DNA of 64,000 nt from positions 1 to 64,000 of the forward strand of contig JALZVT010000020.1 in NCBI GenBank assembly GCA_023300545.1, read 5' to 3'. The DNA comes from Pseudomonadales bacterium. Lineage in GTDB: Bacteria > Pseudomonadota > Gammaproteobacteria > Pseudomonadales > Azotimanducaceae. The stretch's first letter is position 1. Each line of letters begins with the position of its first letter. The notes beneath the pieces were generated by a model, which was not told where the DNA came from, did no database searches, and saw only the letters and a program-made list of their open reading frames with translations. This document shows positions 47,283 through 55,924 of the stretch, piece by piece. Position numbers and translations under genes: made by a program.

Positions 47283-47459
47283 TTTAGCTTTAACCCTGTG
47301 CTGAGCCCAACGGATTAGGGGCCTTGGATACAGAAGAATTTCGACCGGCTAACGATGCCGAAGTTCGAAAAGTAGCGCCACCTAAGAGTTTGCAGAAATG
47401 TGGCTCGTGGCAGTTTTTGCCCCATTCCCACCCAACAGGCGTAGGCTTCGACCCTTACC

Positions 47460-48113
47460 GTGAACATCTCCAGCATCATGCCCACCGATCGCCAAGCCAC
47501 CCGCTTCAACACCCCCCGCTTCAACACCCCCCAATCCAACACCCCCCATTCGACCCCCAATTCGACCCACCGCTTCTGCCCCGCAGTCACCACTGGTCTG
47601 ACGCTCATACTGAACGGGATAATCTGCCTGGGCCTATCCGCGTGTTCAGACTCGACTGGGGTAAACCCCACGCCCGCAGGGCTGCATCTGCAAGATGCCT
47701 ACATAAAGCGCGCCGTACCCGGGCGGAAGATGACCGCGGCTTACGCGACACTGATTAACTACTCCCCTGATGAGCTGTGTTTTGTGGACTACAGCACCGC
47801 GGTAGCCCGCGCCGTCGAGCTGCACGTCACGGAACCTGTCGGTGGCCCCGACAGTCAACGGGTCGCCATGCGACGCATCCCCGAACAGTGCATCGCACCG
47901 GGCGAGCGTGTGACTCTCAAACCGGGCGGCAAGCACCTGATGATCATGGGACTCGACGCCAGCGCCCTGCCTGCGCCGCCCAAACCACCCCATACTGGCG
48001 AACCCCAGTCCTACCCAACCACCCAACTGCGCCTGGGTACCCGCGACGGTCGCCTGTTCACCGCAGAATTTGCTGTTGTGCCATTCAACTATTCGGCGCA
48101 AAACCTGAGATAA
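47460..48113 (+). CDS. PCuAC-family copper chaperone, lipoprotein
   Basis: The 217-residue product resembles the PCu(A)C family of periplasmic copper chaperones, some of which help assemble cytochrome oxidase. Family signs are MTAAYATLIN, the His in VELHVTEPV, a following Met in VAMRRI, and GGKHLMIMGL. A lipoprotein signal ends in LSAC near residue 61. Before it lies an unusual leader of FNTP-like repeats coded by three 15-base DNA units. Start is GTG 47460 or ATG 47478; either way the leader is long for a lipoprotein. Confidence 0.78.
   Translation: MNISSIMPTDRQATRFNTPRFNTPQSNTPHSTPNSTHRFCPAVTTGLTLILNGIICLGLSACSDSTGVNPTPAGLHLQDAYIKRAVPGRKMTAAYATLINYSPDELCFVDYSTAVARAVELHVTEPVGGPDSQRVAMRRIPEQCIAPGERVTLKPGGKHLMIMGLDASALPAPPKPPHTGEPQSYPTTQLRLGTRDGRLFTAEFAVVPFNYSAQNLR
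47502..47546 (+). repeat. 15-bp coding repeat, three copies, C-rich
   Basis: CGCTTCAACACCCCC occurs twice (47502-47516, 47517-47531) and once with changes (47532-47546), coding for repeated FNTP/SNTP units in the lipoprotein leader. Runs of six C are made at the joins; slippage there could shift the frame. Confidence 0.85.
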
Positions 48114-48120
48114 TCTATCG

Positions 48121-49167
48121 ATGAACTGGAAATTTTGGAAAACCAGCTACTACGGCACGAACGCCGAGAGCAGCACACTCGCAAACATCGTCCGCATCCT
48201 GTTCGGACTGATTGCCCTGTACCTCATTGCCGCCATCATTGTTGGCGCCTGGTGGTCGCGTAAACCCGATCTGTTTGATGTAGCGGCCAACGCGCAGGCC
48301 TACGCTGCCGAAGAGGGCGTGGACAACATTGTCACGGGCTACACCATCGCCACCACCTTCCACCGCATTACCGACACGCTGCTGCACAAAACTGGCGGCT
48401 ACCTGTCGAATGACCGCTTCCCACCAGGGGTCTGGCTCGACAACATGCCCAACTGGGAATTTGGCGCGCTCACCCAGGTCAGGGATATGAGTCGCTCCAT
48501 GCGCATCGACTTTGCCCGCTCCCAAAGCCAGTCTGCTGAAGACAAAGACCTGCAAAATGCCGAAGGGCACTTTTTCTTCGACAACTCGAGCTGGATGTTT
48601 CCACAGACCGAATCTGAGTACGCTGAGGGCAACAAGCTTGTTCGCTCCTACGCCCAACGCCTGACCAACAAGGCCGCTTCAGACGGCCAGTTCTATGCCC
48701 GCGCAGACAACCTGCAAAGCTGGCTTGAGGGCGTTGAGTCGCGCCTGGGCAACCTGTCCCAGCAACTCTCCGCAAGCGTTGGCAAACGCCAACTCGACCT
48801 GGCACTGGCCGGCGATGCCAACGCCACGCAGTCGACAGCAACAGAACTCGAAGGCGACGTGAAAACCTCCTGGACCAAGCTCGACGATATTTTCTTCGAA
48901 GCCCGCGGCCACACCTGGGCACTGATTCACCTTCTGCGCGCCGTCGAGGTTGATTTCAAAGACGTCCTCGAAGACAAGAACGCCTCTATTAGCTTGCGCC
49001 AAATTGTCCGCGAGCTCGAAGGCACGCAAGAGTCTCTGCTAAGTCCTATCATCCTCAATGGTGAAGGCCTCGGCCTGGTCGCCAACCACTCTCTGGTTAT
49101 GGCCTCCTATATCTCCCGCGCTAACGCGGGTATCAGCGACCTTCGAGACCTGCTCAACCGAGGCTAA
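48121..49167 (+). CDS. DUF2333 family membrane protein
   Basis: The 348-residue product has one N-terminal membrane segment (about 25-45, ILFGLIALYLIAAIIVGAWW) followed by a large soluble domain (HRITDTLLHKTGGYLSNDRFPPG, LDNMPNWEFGALTQVRD) that matches the DUF2333 pattern as I recall it. Function is unknown; the domain should lie in the periplasm. It starts 8 bases after the lipoprotein gene and is probably in the same transcript. Confidence 0.82.
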   Translation: MNWKFWKTSYYGTNAESSTLANIVRILFGLIALYLIAAIIVGAWWSRKPDLFDVAANAQAYAAEEGVDNIVTGYTIATTFHRITDTLLHKTGGYLSNDRFPPGVWLDNMPNWEFGALTQVRDMSRSMRIDFARSQSQSAEDKDLQNAEGHFFFDNSSWMFPQTESEYAEGNKLVRSYAQRLTNKAASDGQFYARADNLQSWLEGVESRLGNLSQQLSASVGKRQLDLALAGDANATQSTATELEGDVKTSWTKLDDIFFEARGHTWALIHLLRAVEVDFKDVLEDKNASISLRQIVRELEGTQESLLSPIILNGEGLGLVANHSLVMASYISRANAGISDLRDLLNRG

Positions 49168-49483
49168 ACCACGCGTTTGGCGACTCGCGCGCGTGAGATG
49201 CAGTGAGATGCAGTGAGATGCAGTGAGCTGCAGGCTCCGCGCGCCACAAATACAGGCACTGACAGCAACTGTGCTTGCCCGGTTCTTTTTCTCAACACCT
49301 TGGGTATGATCAAGCGACGCGCTCTGGGGAGGGTGCGCAGCGTGCAACACGCGCTTGCCTTTCAACCTATTCAATATGGTCACTATCTAAACCACACGTA
49401 ACTTCATCACCTTTACTTCTGTTCCTTCATCAAGCAGCGCTGGAACCAGTAAAAGCTAACAACTTTTTCTACTGGGATAAGCT
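49168..49483. other. intergenic region upstream of the membrane pyrophosphatase
   Basis: These 316 bases hold four 10-bp repeats (49193-49232) at the left end and A/T-rich sequence at the right. I found no convincing promoter pair and no gene. The pyrophosphatase start has GGGAT about eight bases upstream. Confidence 0.6.
49193..49232. repeat. 10-bp tandem repeat, four copies
   Basis: GTGAGATGCA occurs three times exactly, then once as GTGAGCTGCA. It lies 26 bases after the DUF2333 stop. There is no clear function; it may vary in copy number. Confidence 0.88.
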
Positions 49484-51514
49484 ATGACTGACTTGGTTTT
49501 ACTACCTCCCGTTTTTGGCATCGCGGGGCTCATTGCCGCCTTTGTCGTGTATGGGTTGGTAATGCGTTACGACGAAGGCACCGACGCCGTTAAGAAAATC
49601 GGCGACGCCATTCACAAAGGCGCCATGGTGTTTATGCGAGCCGAATACACCATGCTTGGTATATTCGCTGCCGTACTACTGGTACTGCTCTATTTTTCTG
49701 GCTTGGGTATTGGCACCGTTGGTGCATTTCTCGCTGGTGCGTTGTCATCCGCCGCTGCCGGTTGGATTGGCATGTACACGGCCACAAAGGCTAACGTCCG
49801 CACAACAACCGCCGCCCACGTCCATGGTGCCCCCGAAGCCTTATCGGTCGCCTTCTTCGGCGGTTCGATTATGGGGCTCGCAGTAGCCTCACTCGGCCTC
49901 ATCGGACTCGGCATTACCTATTATTATCTGGGCGGCGACCCCCACACGGCACATCACATTCACGGTTTTGGCATGGGTGCTTCTTGCGTTGCACTGTTCT
50001 CCAGAGTCGGCGGCGGCATCTTTACCAAGAGTGCGGACGTTGGCGCTGACCTGGTCGGCAAGATCGAAGCGGGCATTCCAGAAGACGATCCACGCAACCC
50101 CGGCGTCATCGCTGACAACGTCGGCGACAACGTCGGCGACGTCGCGGGCATGGGTTCTGACATCTTCGAGTCTTATTGCGGCTCGATGATCGCCACCATC
50201 GCGATCGCCTCCACCATGGCGCTCATGTCGCTCAACGCACTGGCTCCCGGCATGACCGAAGGTGACGCACGCGCGACTTTAATGTTTGCACCACTTCTAC
50301 TCGCCTCTGTGGGTTTGATTTGCTCGATCATTGGCATCGGCGTGGTTCGCGCCATGTCCGCCAAAGATCCCGCAGTGGCGTTACGCATTGGCATGATCTT
50401 CACGCCGGTCATCTTCATCGCCGCGGCCTACTTTGTACTGGGCGCCGTAGGTATCTCCAACAGCGTCTGGCTGGCTGTGCTCGGCGGTTCGGTCGGTGGC
50501 GTCATCATCGGGCTGGTTACTGAGTACTACACCTCATCGACGCCGGTGCTGCGCATCGCCGAATCGGGTAAAACCGGTGCCGCCACCGTCATGATCACTG
50601 GCCTCGCCGTTGGCATGGAATCAGTTGTGGTTCCTGTACTCACTATCTGCGGCATCATCTATCTATCGACGGAACTGGCTGGTCTTTATGGCGTGGGTGT
50701 GGCTGCGGTAGGGTTGCTTGCCACCGTTGGCATGACCATGGCGGTAGATGCTTACGGCCCGGTTGCAGACAACGCTGGTGGCATTGCCGAAATGGCCGGG
50801 CTCGGCGAAGACACTCGCACCATCACCGATTCCCTTGATGAACTGGGCAACACCACGGCCGCGATGGGCAAAGGCTTTGCGATTGGCGCCGCCGCCCTGG
50901 CCGCCCTTGCGATCATCGCCGCCTACGTGGAAACCATTTCAGCAAGCGTCGAAGGTTTCACCCTGCATATCGGCGACCCTGACGTGCTCATTGGGCTGTT
51001 CATCGGCGGACTGATTCCTTTTTTAATCGCCAGCATCACCATGACCGCAGTCGGCGACGCGGCCATGGAAATGATTGAAGAGATTCGTCGGCAGTTCCGC
51101 GAAATTCCTGGCCTGCTCGAAGGCAACGCCGAACCAGACAACGAAAAGTGCATCGAGATCGCGACCAATGCAGCGCTCAGACGCATGTTGTTACCCGGCG
51201 TTATCGCCGTTGGTGTGCCACCACTGGTTGGCTTTGTGCTCGGCGCCGAAGCGCTGGGTGGTTTCCTGGGTGGCGCGTTGCTCGGCTGTGTGTTGCTGGC
51301 ACTCACCATGGCTAACGCCGGTGGCGCTTGGGACAACGCCAAGAAGCACGTCGAAAAGGGCAACCTTGGCGGCAAAGGCTCAGACGTGCACACCGCTGTG
51401 GTTGTCGGCGATACCGTCGGCGACCCCTTCAAAGATACGTCGGGTCCGGCGATGAACATTCTTATCAACGTGATGGCAATTGTTAGTCTGGTGATTGCGC
51501 CACTGCTGGTATGA
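49484..51514 (+). CDS. hppA: membrane-bound ion-pumping pyrophosphatase
   Basis: HppA hydrolyses cytoplasmic pyrophosphate and pumps H+ or Na+ across the inner membrane. The 676-residue product has about 16 membrane helices and the catalytic [47 protein letters not shown] and [22 protein letters not shown] loops. The segment [14 protein letters not shown] has Ala and Gly at the two positions that are Lys and Thr in K+-independent enzymes, so this is probably a K+-dependent type. Whether H+ or Na+ is pumped cannot be read safely. Confidence 0.95.
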   Translation: MTDLVLLPPVFGIAGLIAAFVVYGLVMRYDEGTDAVKKIGDAIHKGAMVFMRAEYTMLGIFAAVLLVLLYFSGLGIGTVGAFLAGALSSAAAGWIGMYTATKANVRTTTAAHVHGAPEALSVAFFGGSIMGLAVASLGLIGLGITYYYLGGDPHTAHHIHGFGMGASCVALFSRVGGGIFTKSADVGADLVGKIEAGIPEDDPRNPGVIADNVGDNVGDVAGMGSDIFESYCGSMIATIAIASTMALMSLNALAPGMTEGDARATLMFAPLLLASVGLICSIIGIGVVRAMSAKDPAVALRIGMIFTPVIFIAAAYFVLGAVGISNSVWLAVLGGSVGGVIIGLVTEYYTSSTPVLRIAESGKTGAATVMITGLAVGMESVVVPVLTICGIIYLSTELAGLYGVGVAAVGLLATVGMTMAVDAYGPVADNAGGIAEMAGLGEDTRTITDSLDELGNTTAAMGKGFAIGAAALAALAIIAAYVETISASVEGFTLHIGDPDVLIGLFIGGLIPFLIASITMTAVGDAAMEMIEEIRRQFREIPGLLEGNAEPDNEKCIEIATNAALRRMLLPGVIAVGVPPLVGFVLGAEALGGFLGGALLGCVLLALTMANAGGAWDNAKKHVEKGNLGGKGSDVHTAVVVGDTVGDPFKDTSGPAMNILINVMAIVSLVIAPLLV

Positions 51515-51515
51515 G

Positions 51516-52034
51516 TTAAACACCAAGGCGCATGGCGCACCGGCTTTGCGCCGGTAACCCATGCGCCGCTTCAGCCTCGAGCACTTCCCGTAACCGGACG
51601 CTCTGTGCATCCGCACCATCCAACTCAAGATATTCAAAGCCCATACGCGCATAAAAAGGCGCATTAAACGCCACTCCCCGAAACGTGGTGAGCGTGACAA
51701 ACGCAACGCCCAACCCCGCGGCCTCAGCTATCACTCGGCGCATCAACGCAGCACCAATACCCTGGCCTTGCGCATCACTATGCACCGCCAATTCCCAAAC
51801 GTGCAGATCCGCACCAAAGCGCTCAGCACAGACGAAACCCACATCGCCGTTTTCAACACAGGCAACCCAGGCGGTTCCCAACCCAACAAATCGCTGATGT
51901 TCCGCAACCGACATCACCTCATCATTCACAATCCAGGCGAGCTCAGGAATCGTCAAGAAAGCCTTGCCGGCAGACCGTTCGATTTCTGGCAGCAAGGGCA
52001 CCTGTGCCAAACGGGTTGGGGTAATTTGCACCAT
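51516..52034 (-). CDS. GNAT family N-acetyltransferase
   Basis: The 172-residue product has a clear GNAT core: [24 protein letters not shown] with the Q-x-x-G-x-G/A acetyl-CoA loop (near residue 93) and [12 protein letters not shown] near 130. GGAGTG lies upstream of ATG 52034. It converges with the pyrophosphatase gene, leaving one base between stops. Substrate unknown. Confidence 0.87.
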   Translation of the reverse strand: MVQITPTRLAQVPLLPEIERSAGKAFLTIPELAWIVNDEVMSVAEHQRFVGLGTAWVACVENGDVGFVCAERFGADLHVWELAVHSDAQGQGIGAALMRRVIAEAAGLGVAFVTLTTFRGVAFNAPFYARMGFEYLELDGADAQSVRLREVLEAEAAHGLPAQSRCAMRLGV

Positions 52035-52142
52035 TCACTCCTCTTGGTTGTTCCACTCTTTATCGCTCGCAGCTCATCTCTCCAGAGCTTCGACGTATCC
52101 GCTACACTGCAACCCACTTTTGTATCATGACAATCCAAACCA

Positions 52143-52823
52143 GTGCCCAATAAAGACAGCGCACCCCCTCCATCTGAATCCAACCTGATCCCGGTGCAAA
52201 CCATCGATGCGGGCGAATTTGGCGAATGGCTAGCAGGTAGCGAGGCTACACAGGTTCAAGGCGCTGACGCTGACGTCCCCTGCGGCAGCTGCAACGCTTG
52301 CTGTCGGTCGTCTTACTTTATTCACATCACCCCCGAAGACAAGAACGCGCTGTCGGCCATTCCCGAGCCCTTGTTGTTTTCGGCACCTGGTTTACCCGCA
52401 GGCCATTTTGTCATGGGTTACAACGAACACGGCGAATGTCCGATGCTCCTCAACGACCGCTGCTCGATCTACCTCAGCCGCCCACAAACGTGCCGGGCCT
52501 ATGATTGCCGAATCTTCAGCGCTGCAGGCATGGCACCGGGTGAGGCCGACAAATCGCTGGTGCTCGAACGCACGGCGCACTGGACCTTTAGCTATGCAAA
52601 CGACACCAGCCGCAAACAGCACGCCGCGGTAACCACAGCCGCGAACTGGCTAAAACGCGAACAACGCAACGCAAAATCCAAATTGCCGGATGGGTTTATT
52701 CCAAGCAATAGCACTCAGCAAGCGGTACTCGCTCTGCAAATTCATGCGCTGTTCGAGCCGGCTGACGTGCAAAGCACAACCCAGGCCTTCGCAGACCAGG
52801 TCGTGGCTAGCTCCGAAATCTGA
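52143..52823 (+). CDS. YkgJ-type cysteine-cluster protein
   Basis: The 226-residue product carries the Cys pattern of YkgJ-like putative metal (Zn or Fe-S) cluster proteins: PCGSCNACC near residue 48, GECPML and DRCSIY, then PQTCRAYDCRIF. That gives eight Cys in the usual spacing. No enzymatic role is known. Start is GTG. It overlaps the nitroreductase gene tail-to-tail by 17 bases. Confidence 0.85.
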   Translation: MPNKDSAPPPSESNLIPVQTIDAGEFGEWLAGSEATQVQGADADVPCGSCNACCRSSYFIHITPEDKNALSAIPEPLLFSAPGLPAGHFVMGYNEHGECPMLLNDRCSIYLSRPQTCRAYDCRIFSAAGMAPGEADKSLVLERTAHWTFSYANDTSRKQHAAVTTAANWLKREQRNAKSKLPDGFIPSNSTQQAVLALQIHALFEPADVQSTTQAFADQVVASSEI

Positions 52824-53478
52824 CGTTATCCCCAACGCTGACCCGATCTGTCACCGCGTTGTTGACCGGCATATCCGGGTTTTCGTAGCCAAAGCTCAGG
52901 CCGTACAGAACTTTCATTTCAGGCGGCAAATCAAACGCCTCACGCACCAGATCGGGGTAGTTGCGCATCGTACCCTGAGCGCAGGAGGCGAGGCCGTTAG
53001 CGGTCATCGCCAGCATCAGCGTTTGGGTGTACATACCCACATCACAGGCAGACTGAATGCCAAACGCCTCGTGCATGCAAAAGAACGCCACGTGCGGCGC
53101 ATCAAACAACTCAAAATTGCGAAACGCCACTTTGGCCCGACCGGGTTTGTCTTCCCACTCAACACCCATCGCGTCATACAGCACCTTTGCACAACCCCGC
53201 CGCCGCGCTTTGTAGTGCTCTTCCAGTTTGCCGTCGCTGCCGTGATCGGTATTGGGCTTTACGCCACTCGACACCCGATCCATGAACTCCTTGCGCAAAT
53301 AGTCTCGCGTCGTCCCTGACGCAACACAGGTTTCCCAGGGTTGCAGATTAGTGCCTGACGGCGATCGCGCGGCGACCTCAAAACAATGGTTAATGAGATC
53401 TTGAGGGACAGGCTTATCAAGAAAGCCACGCACCGAACGGCGTGCGACAACGGTTTCTTCGAAAGACAGGCTGGACAT
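52807..53478 (-). CDS. nitroreductase family FMN oxidoreductase
   Basis: The 223-residue product has the nitroreductase signature: VVARRSVRGFLDKPVPQ at the start, ARSPSGTNLQPWETCV near 41, and AMTANGLASCAQGTMRNYP near 160. Such enzymes reduce nitro-aromatics, quinones or related compounds with NAD(P)H and FMN. The physiological substrate is unknown. It is divergent from a GNAT gene, 60 bases apart. Confidence 0.92.
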   Translation of the reverse strand: MSSLSFEETVVARRSVRGFLDKPVPQDLINHCFEVAARSPSGTNLQPWETCVASGTTRDYLRKEFMDRVSSGVKPNTDHGSDGKLEEHYKARRRGCAKVLYDAMGVEWEDKPGRAKVAFRNFELFDAPHVAFFCMHEAFGIQSACDVGMYTQTLMLAMTANGLASCAQGTMRNYPDLVREAFDLPPEMKVLYGLSFGYENPDMPVNNAVTDRVSVGDNVRFRS

Positions 53479-53538
53479 AGAATTAAACCAGAACGTGGAA
53501 ACCCTCTAATATACAACAATCACAACGAGGGACCTGAC

Positions 53539-54081
53539 GTGATTAACCAGTCGCCAACTATCAAACTTTCGCCCATGACCGACCTGCCACCCGTTGATGC
53601 CGAGAGCATGTTGCTGGAACTGGGTGCGGGTGAGAACGGATTTATGGGCACGCCAGTGGGTATCGGCAAAACCACATTGCTTGAATACATCGAAGATCGC
53701 TCCGCCCAGTCGAAGGGCGAAAACCTCCCCGAAGACTGGGTGCCGAGCAGCACCTACTGGATCGTGGCCGACGGCCATGCCGCAGGCCTTTTAAGGCTAC
53801 GTCACTACCTGAACGATGCGCTGCGCCACAAGGGTGGCCATATTGGCTACTACGTGCGCCCGAGCTATCGAGGTCAAGGCATAGCAACCCAAGGCCTCGC
53901 ACAAGCTCTGCCGCTGGCGAAGGCGCTGGGCGAACCCCGCATCATGCTCACCACCAACCCGCAAAACCCAGCCTCCATTGCCGTGATCGAAGCTAACGGT
54001 GGCCAGCTAGAAGCCACCGTAGAAGACCCCAGCAATGGTGCCGAGGCGCCAGAGACCATTTTGCAGTTCTGGATCACATAG
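53539..54081 (+). CDS. GNAT family N-acetyltransferase
   Basis: The 180-residue product shows GGHIGYYVRPSYRGQGIATQGLAQAL with the R-x-x-G-x-G/A acetyl-CoA loop (near residue 113) and NPASIAVIEANGGQL, as in the YjgM-like predicted acetyltransferases. GTG 53539 is chosen: GAGG lies eight bases upstream. The open frame continues to 53386 but runs into the opposite gene. A second start at 53577 (MTDLPP) is possible. Substrate unknown. Confidence 0.85.
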   Translation: MINQSPTIKLSPMTDLPPVDAESMLLELGAGENGFMGTPVGIGKTTLLEYIEDRSAQSKGENLPEDWVPSSTYWIVADGHAAGLLRLRHYLNDALRHKGGHIGYYVRPSYRGQGIATQGLAQALPLAKALGEPRIMLTTNPQNPASIAVIEANGGQLEATVEDPSNGAEAPETILQFWIT

Positions 54082-54084
54082 CCC

Positions 54085-54501
54085 CTAATCGTCCGCGTTA
54101 AACCACGGGCTGTCCTGGGCTTCATCCGCGGGCCAGGCCGACATGGGAAACGGCTGCTCATCGCCCGTGAAGGTCAGAAAGCGGAACACCTGATAGGAAT
54201 AAATGCTCAGCGAACTGCCTAACCGCAGCAACTGCTCATTCGCCGAACCGGTAACCAGCACCACCAGAAACTGCACAATCACGACCATCCAGATCACAAA
54301 CTCAGCAACCCCATAAAGCACCCCAAACAGCAGCATAAACAGCGCTCTGCGCCACAGATCACCACGGTCTTTGGTCATGCTGACAAACGCGCCCTCACCA
54401 TCGCTGGGTTCGGCGGCGGCGGGTCGGTCGGCCGCCGCGTCGACAACCTCGTCGGGGCGCGCCTCGTTATCGCTCGGTCGTTCGGTTTCTTTATCGCTCA
54501 T
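54085..54501 (-). CDS. DUF4389 family membrane protein
   Basis: The 138-residue product has an acidic, Ala/Pro-rich N-terminal tail, then DLWRRALFMLLFGVLYGVAEFV and a second hydrophobic stretch (IWMVVIVQFLVVLVTG), then SIYSYQVFRFLTFTGDEQPFP. This is the DUF4389 pattern, a two-helix inner-membrane protein of unknown role. The stop is three bases from the stop of the GNAT gene on the other strand. The upstream gap 54502-54717 (216 bases) shows no gene. Confidence 0.82.
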   Translation of the reverse strand: MSDKETERPSDNEARPDEVVDAAADRPAAAEPSDGEGAFVSMTKDRGDLWRRALFMLLFGVLYGVAEFVIWMVVIVQFLVVLVTGSANEQLLRLGSSLSIYSYQVFRFLTFTGDEQPFPMSAWPADEAQDSPWFNADD

Positions 54502-54717
54502 GCTACGTTCCTCTGCCTGCTACCCGGGGCGAATTCCCAACACGGGTCCATACCTAGTCTTAGTAATGCAACAACCGCGCCAGCCTATATATCGCCAAAT
54601 ATCAACAACTTAGGAGGCATGCGCCGGCAAATACCACCGCATATTGGCATTTCTCACCAGAACCGCGTGAAATGACTTCCCGCCCAGCAGGGCCAAACCC
54701 AGCGACTACCCCTTAAA

Positions 54718-55260
54718 GTGTCCGAACCCGTGACCTCATTAAATTTGCTGGGCCTGTGCGGCAGTCTGCGAGAGAGCTCCTCCAACCTGCGCACGCTGCA
54801 GGCCGCGCAAGAGCTCCTTCCCACTAACGCAACTCTAACCATTTTCTCCTCGCTGGCGCTGCTGCCCCCGTTTAATCCAGACGTGAGCGCTGCCGCCAAC
54901 CCGCAGGTGCAGTCTTGGGTAGATCAAATGCGTGACTGCGATGGCTTGCTGGTGTCATCCCCGGTGTACGCTGGTGGCTATCCGGGCAGCCTAAAAAACG
55001 CACTCGACTGGTTAGTCAGCACCGATGCGTTTGTCGATAAGCCGTTTGCCTTGCTTAACGCCACAAACCGCAGTCTGGATGTGCAGAACTCCCTTATCAC
55101 CGTGATCGAAACCATGTCTGGCAACCACATCGCGAGCGCCACCACCGCTCTGAATCTGCTTGGCACACACCTGAGCACGAACGACATCATCGAAGATCCC
55201 ATTATGGCCGCGGCGCTGCGTGACTCGCTGCGCCACTTCGTCAATCATCTAAGGTCTTAA
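54718..55260 (+). CDS. NADPH-dependent FMN reductase family protein
   Basis: The 180-residue flavodoxin-fold product has the phosphate-binding LCGSLRESSSNLRTL near residue 13 and SSPVYAGGYPGSLKNALDW near 80, both typical of SsuE/azoreductase-like FMN reductases. The exact substrate (quinone, azo compound or free FMN) is unknown. Start is GTG 54718. It is followed 25 bases later by a DsbA-like isomerase and may share its transcript. Confidence 0.88.
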   Translation: MSEPVTSLNLLGLCGSLRESSSNLRTLQAAQELLPTNATLTIFSSLALLPPFNPDVSAAANPQVQSWVDQMRDCDGLLVSSPVYAGGYPGSLKNALDWLVSTDAFVDKPFALLNATNRSLDVQNSLITVIETMSGNHIASATTALNLLGTHLSTNDIIEDPIMAAALRDSLRHFVNHLRS

Positions 55261-55285
55261 TCGACCGACCCCCAAAAGGCTCTCC

Positions 55286-55924
55286 ATGACTGCCACCGTC
55301 GACCTCTACTACACCATGCGCTCACCCTACTGCTACCTGGTGACCCCGCAGCTTGCACGCCTCAAAGCCGCGCACGACCTGCACTTCAACCTGAAGCCGG
55401 TCTATCCGCTAGCCGTTAGCGACCCGTCCTTCTTCGAACGAGTAAATCCACTCTGGCCGCCCTATGTCGCCAAAGACACTCAGCGTATTGCCAAAAGACT
55501 GAATATTCCGTTCCGCTGGCCGCGCCCTGATCCCATTGTGCAAGACATGCAGACCCGCGAAGTGGCCACAGAACAACCCCACATCCGCCGGCTGACACGA
55601 CTTGCTCAGCTTGCCGCCGAGCGCGGCCTGGGCATGGAATACGTCACCGCAGTCAGCGCGTTGCTCTACAACCCAACCGTTGATGGCTGGAACTCTGGCG
55701 ATCATTTGGCCAACACGCTGCAACGCATCAACCTTGATCTCGCAGAGTTGGATAACATTATTGCCAGTGAAGAAGCTCGCATCGAAGCGGCCATTGCAAA
55801 AAACCGCGCCGATCAGCTTGCAGCCGGCCATTGGGGCGCCCCATTGTTTGTCGCCAACGGCGAGTGCTTTTTTGGCCAGGACCGCCTCGACGACCTCATC
55901 TGGCATCTGGAGCAGCAGTCATAA
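55286..55924 (+). CDS. DsbA-family protein, 2-hydroxychromene-2-carboxylate isomerase type
   Basis: The 212-residue product belongs to the kappa-class GST/HCCA-isomerase branch of the DsbA family: YTMRSPYCYLVTPQLARL at the N-terminus with Ser-Pro-Tyr-Cys in place of a CxxC pair, and HWGAPLFVANGECFFGQDRLDDL at the C-terminus. It is therefore glutathione-linked rather than a disulfide oxidase. Natural substrate unknown. The TAA stop overlaps the ATA that seems to start the next gene. Confidence 0.87.
   Translation: MTATVDLYYTMRSPYCYLVTPQLARLKAAHDLHFNLKPVYPLAVSDPSFFERVNPLWPPYVAKDTQRIAKRLNIPFRWPRPDPIVQDMQTREVATEQPHIRRLTRLAQLAAERGLGMEYVTAVSALLYNPTVDGWNSGDHLANTLQRINLDLAELDNIIASEEARIEAAIAKNRADQLAAGHWGAPLFVANGECFFGQDRLDDLIWHLEQQS

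Noticed and set aside
47315-47671. Minus-strand frame opposite the lipoprotein gene, with Gly/Val repeats
   Set aside because: It is the mirror of the C-rich repeat; the plus-strand product has a lipobox and PCuAC motifs.
54600-54660. Small gene after AGGAGG at 54610
   Set aside because: The ATG is only one base from the Shine-Dalgarno sequence and the frame stops after 18 codons.
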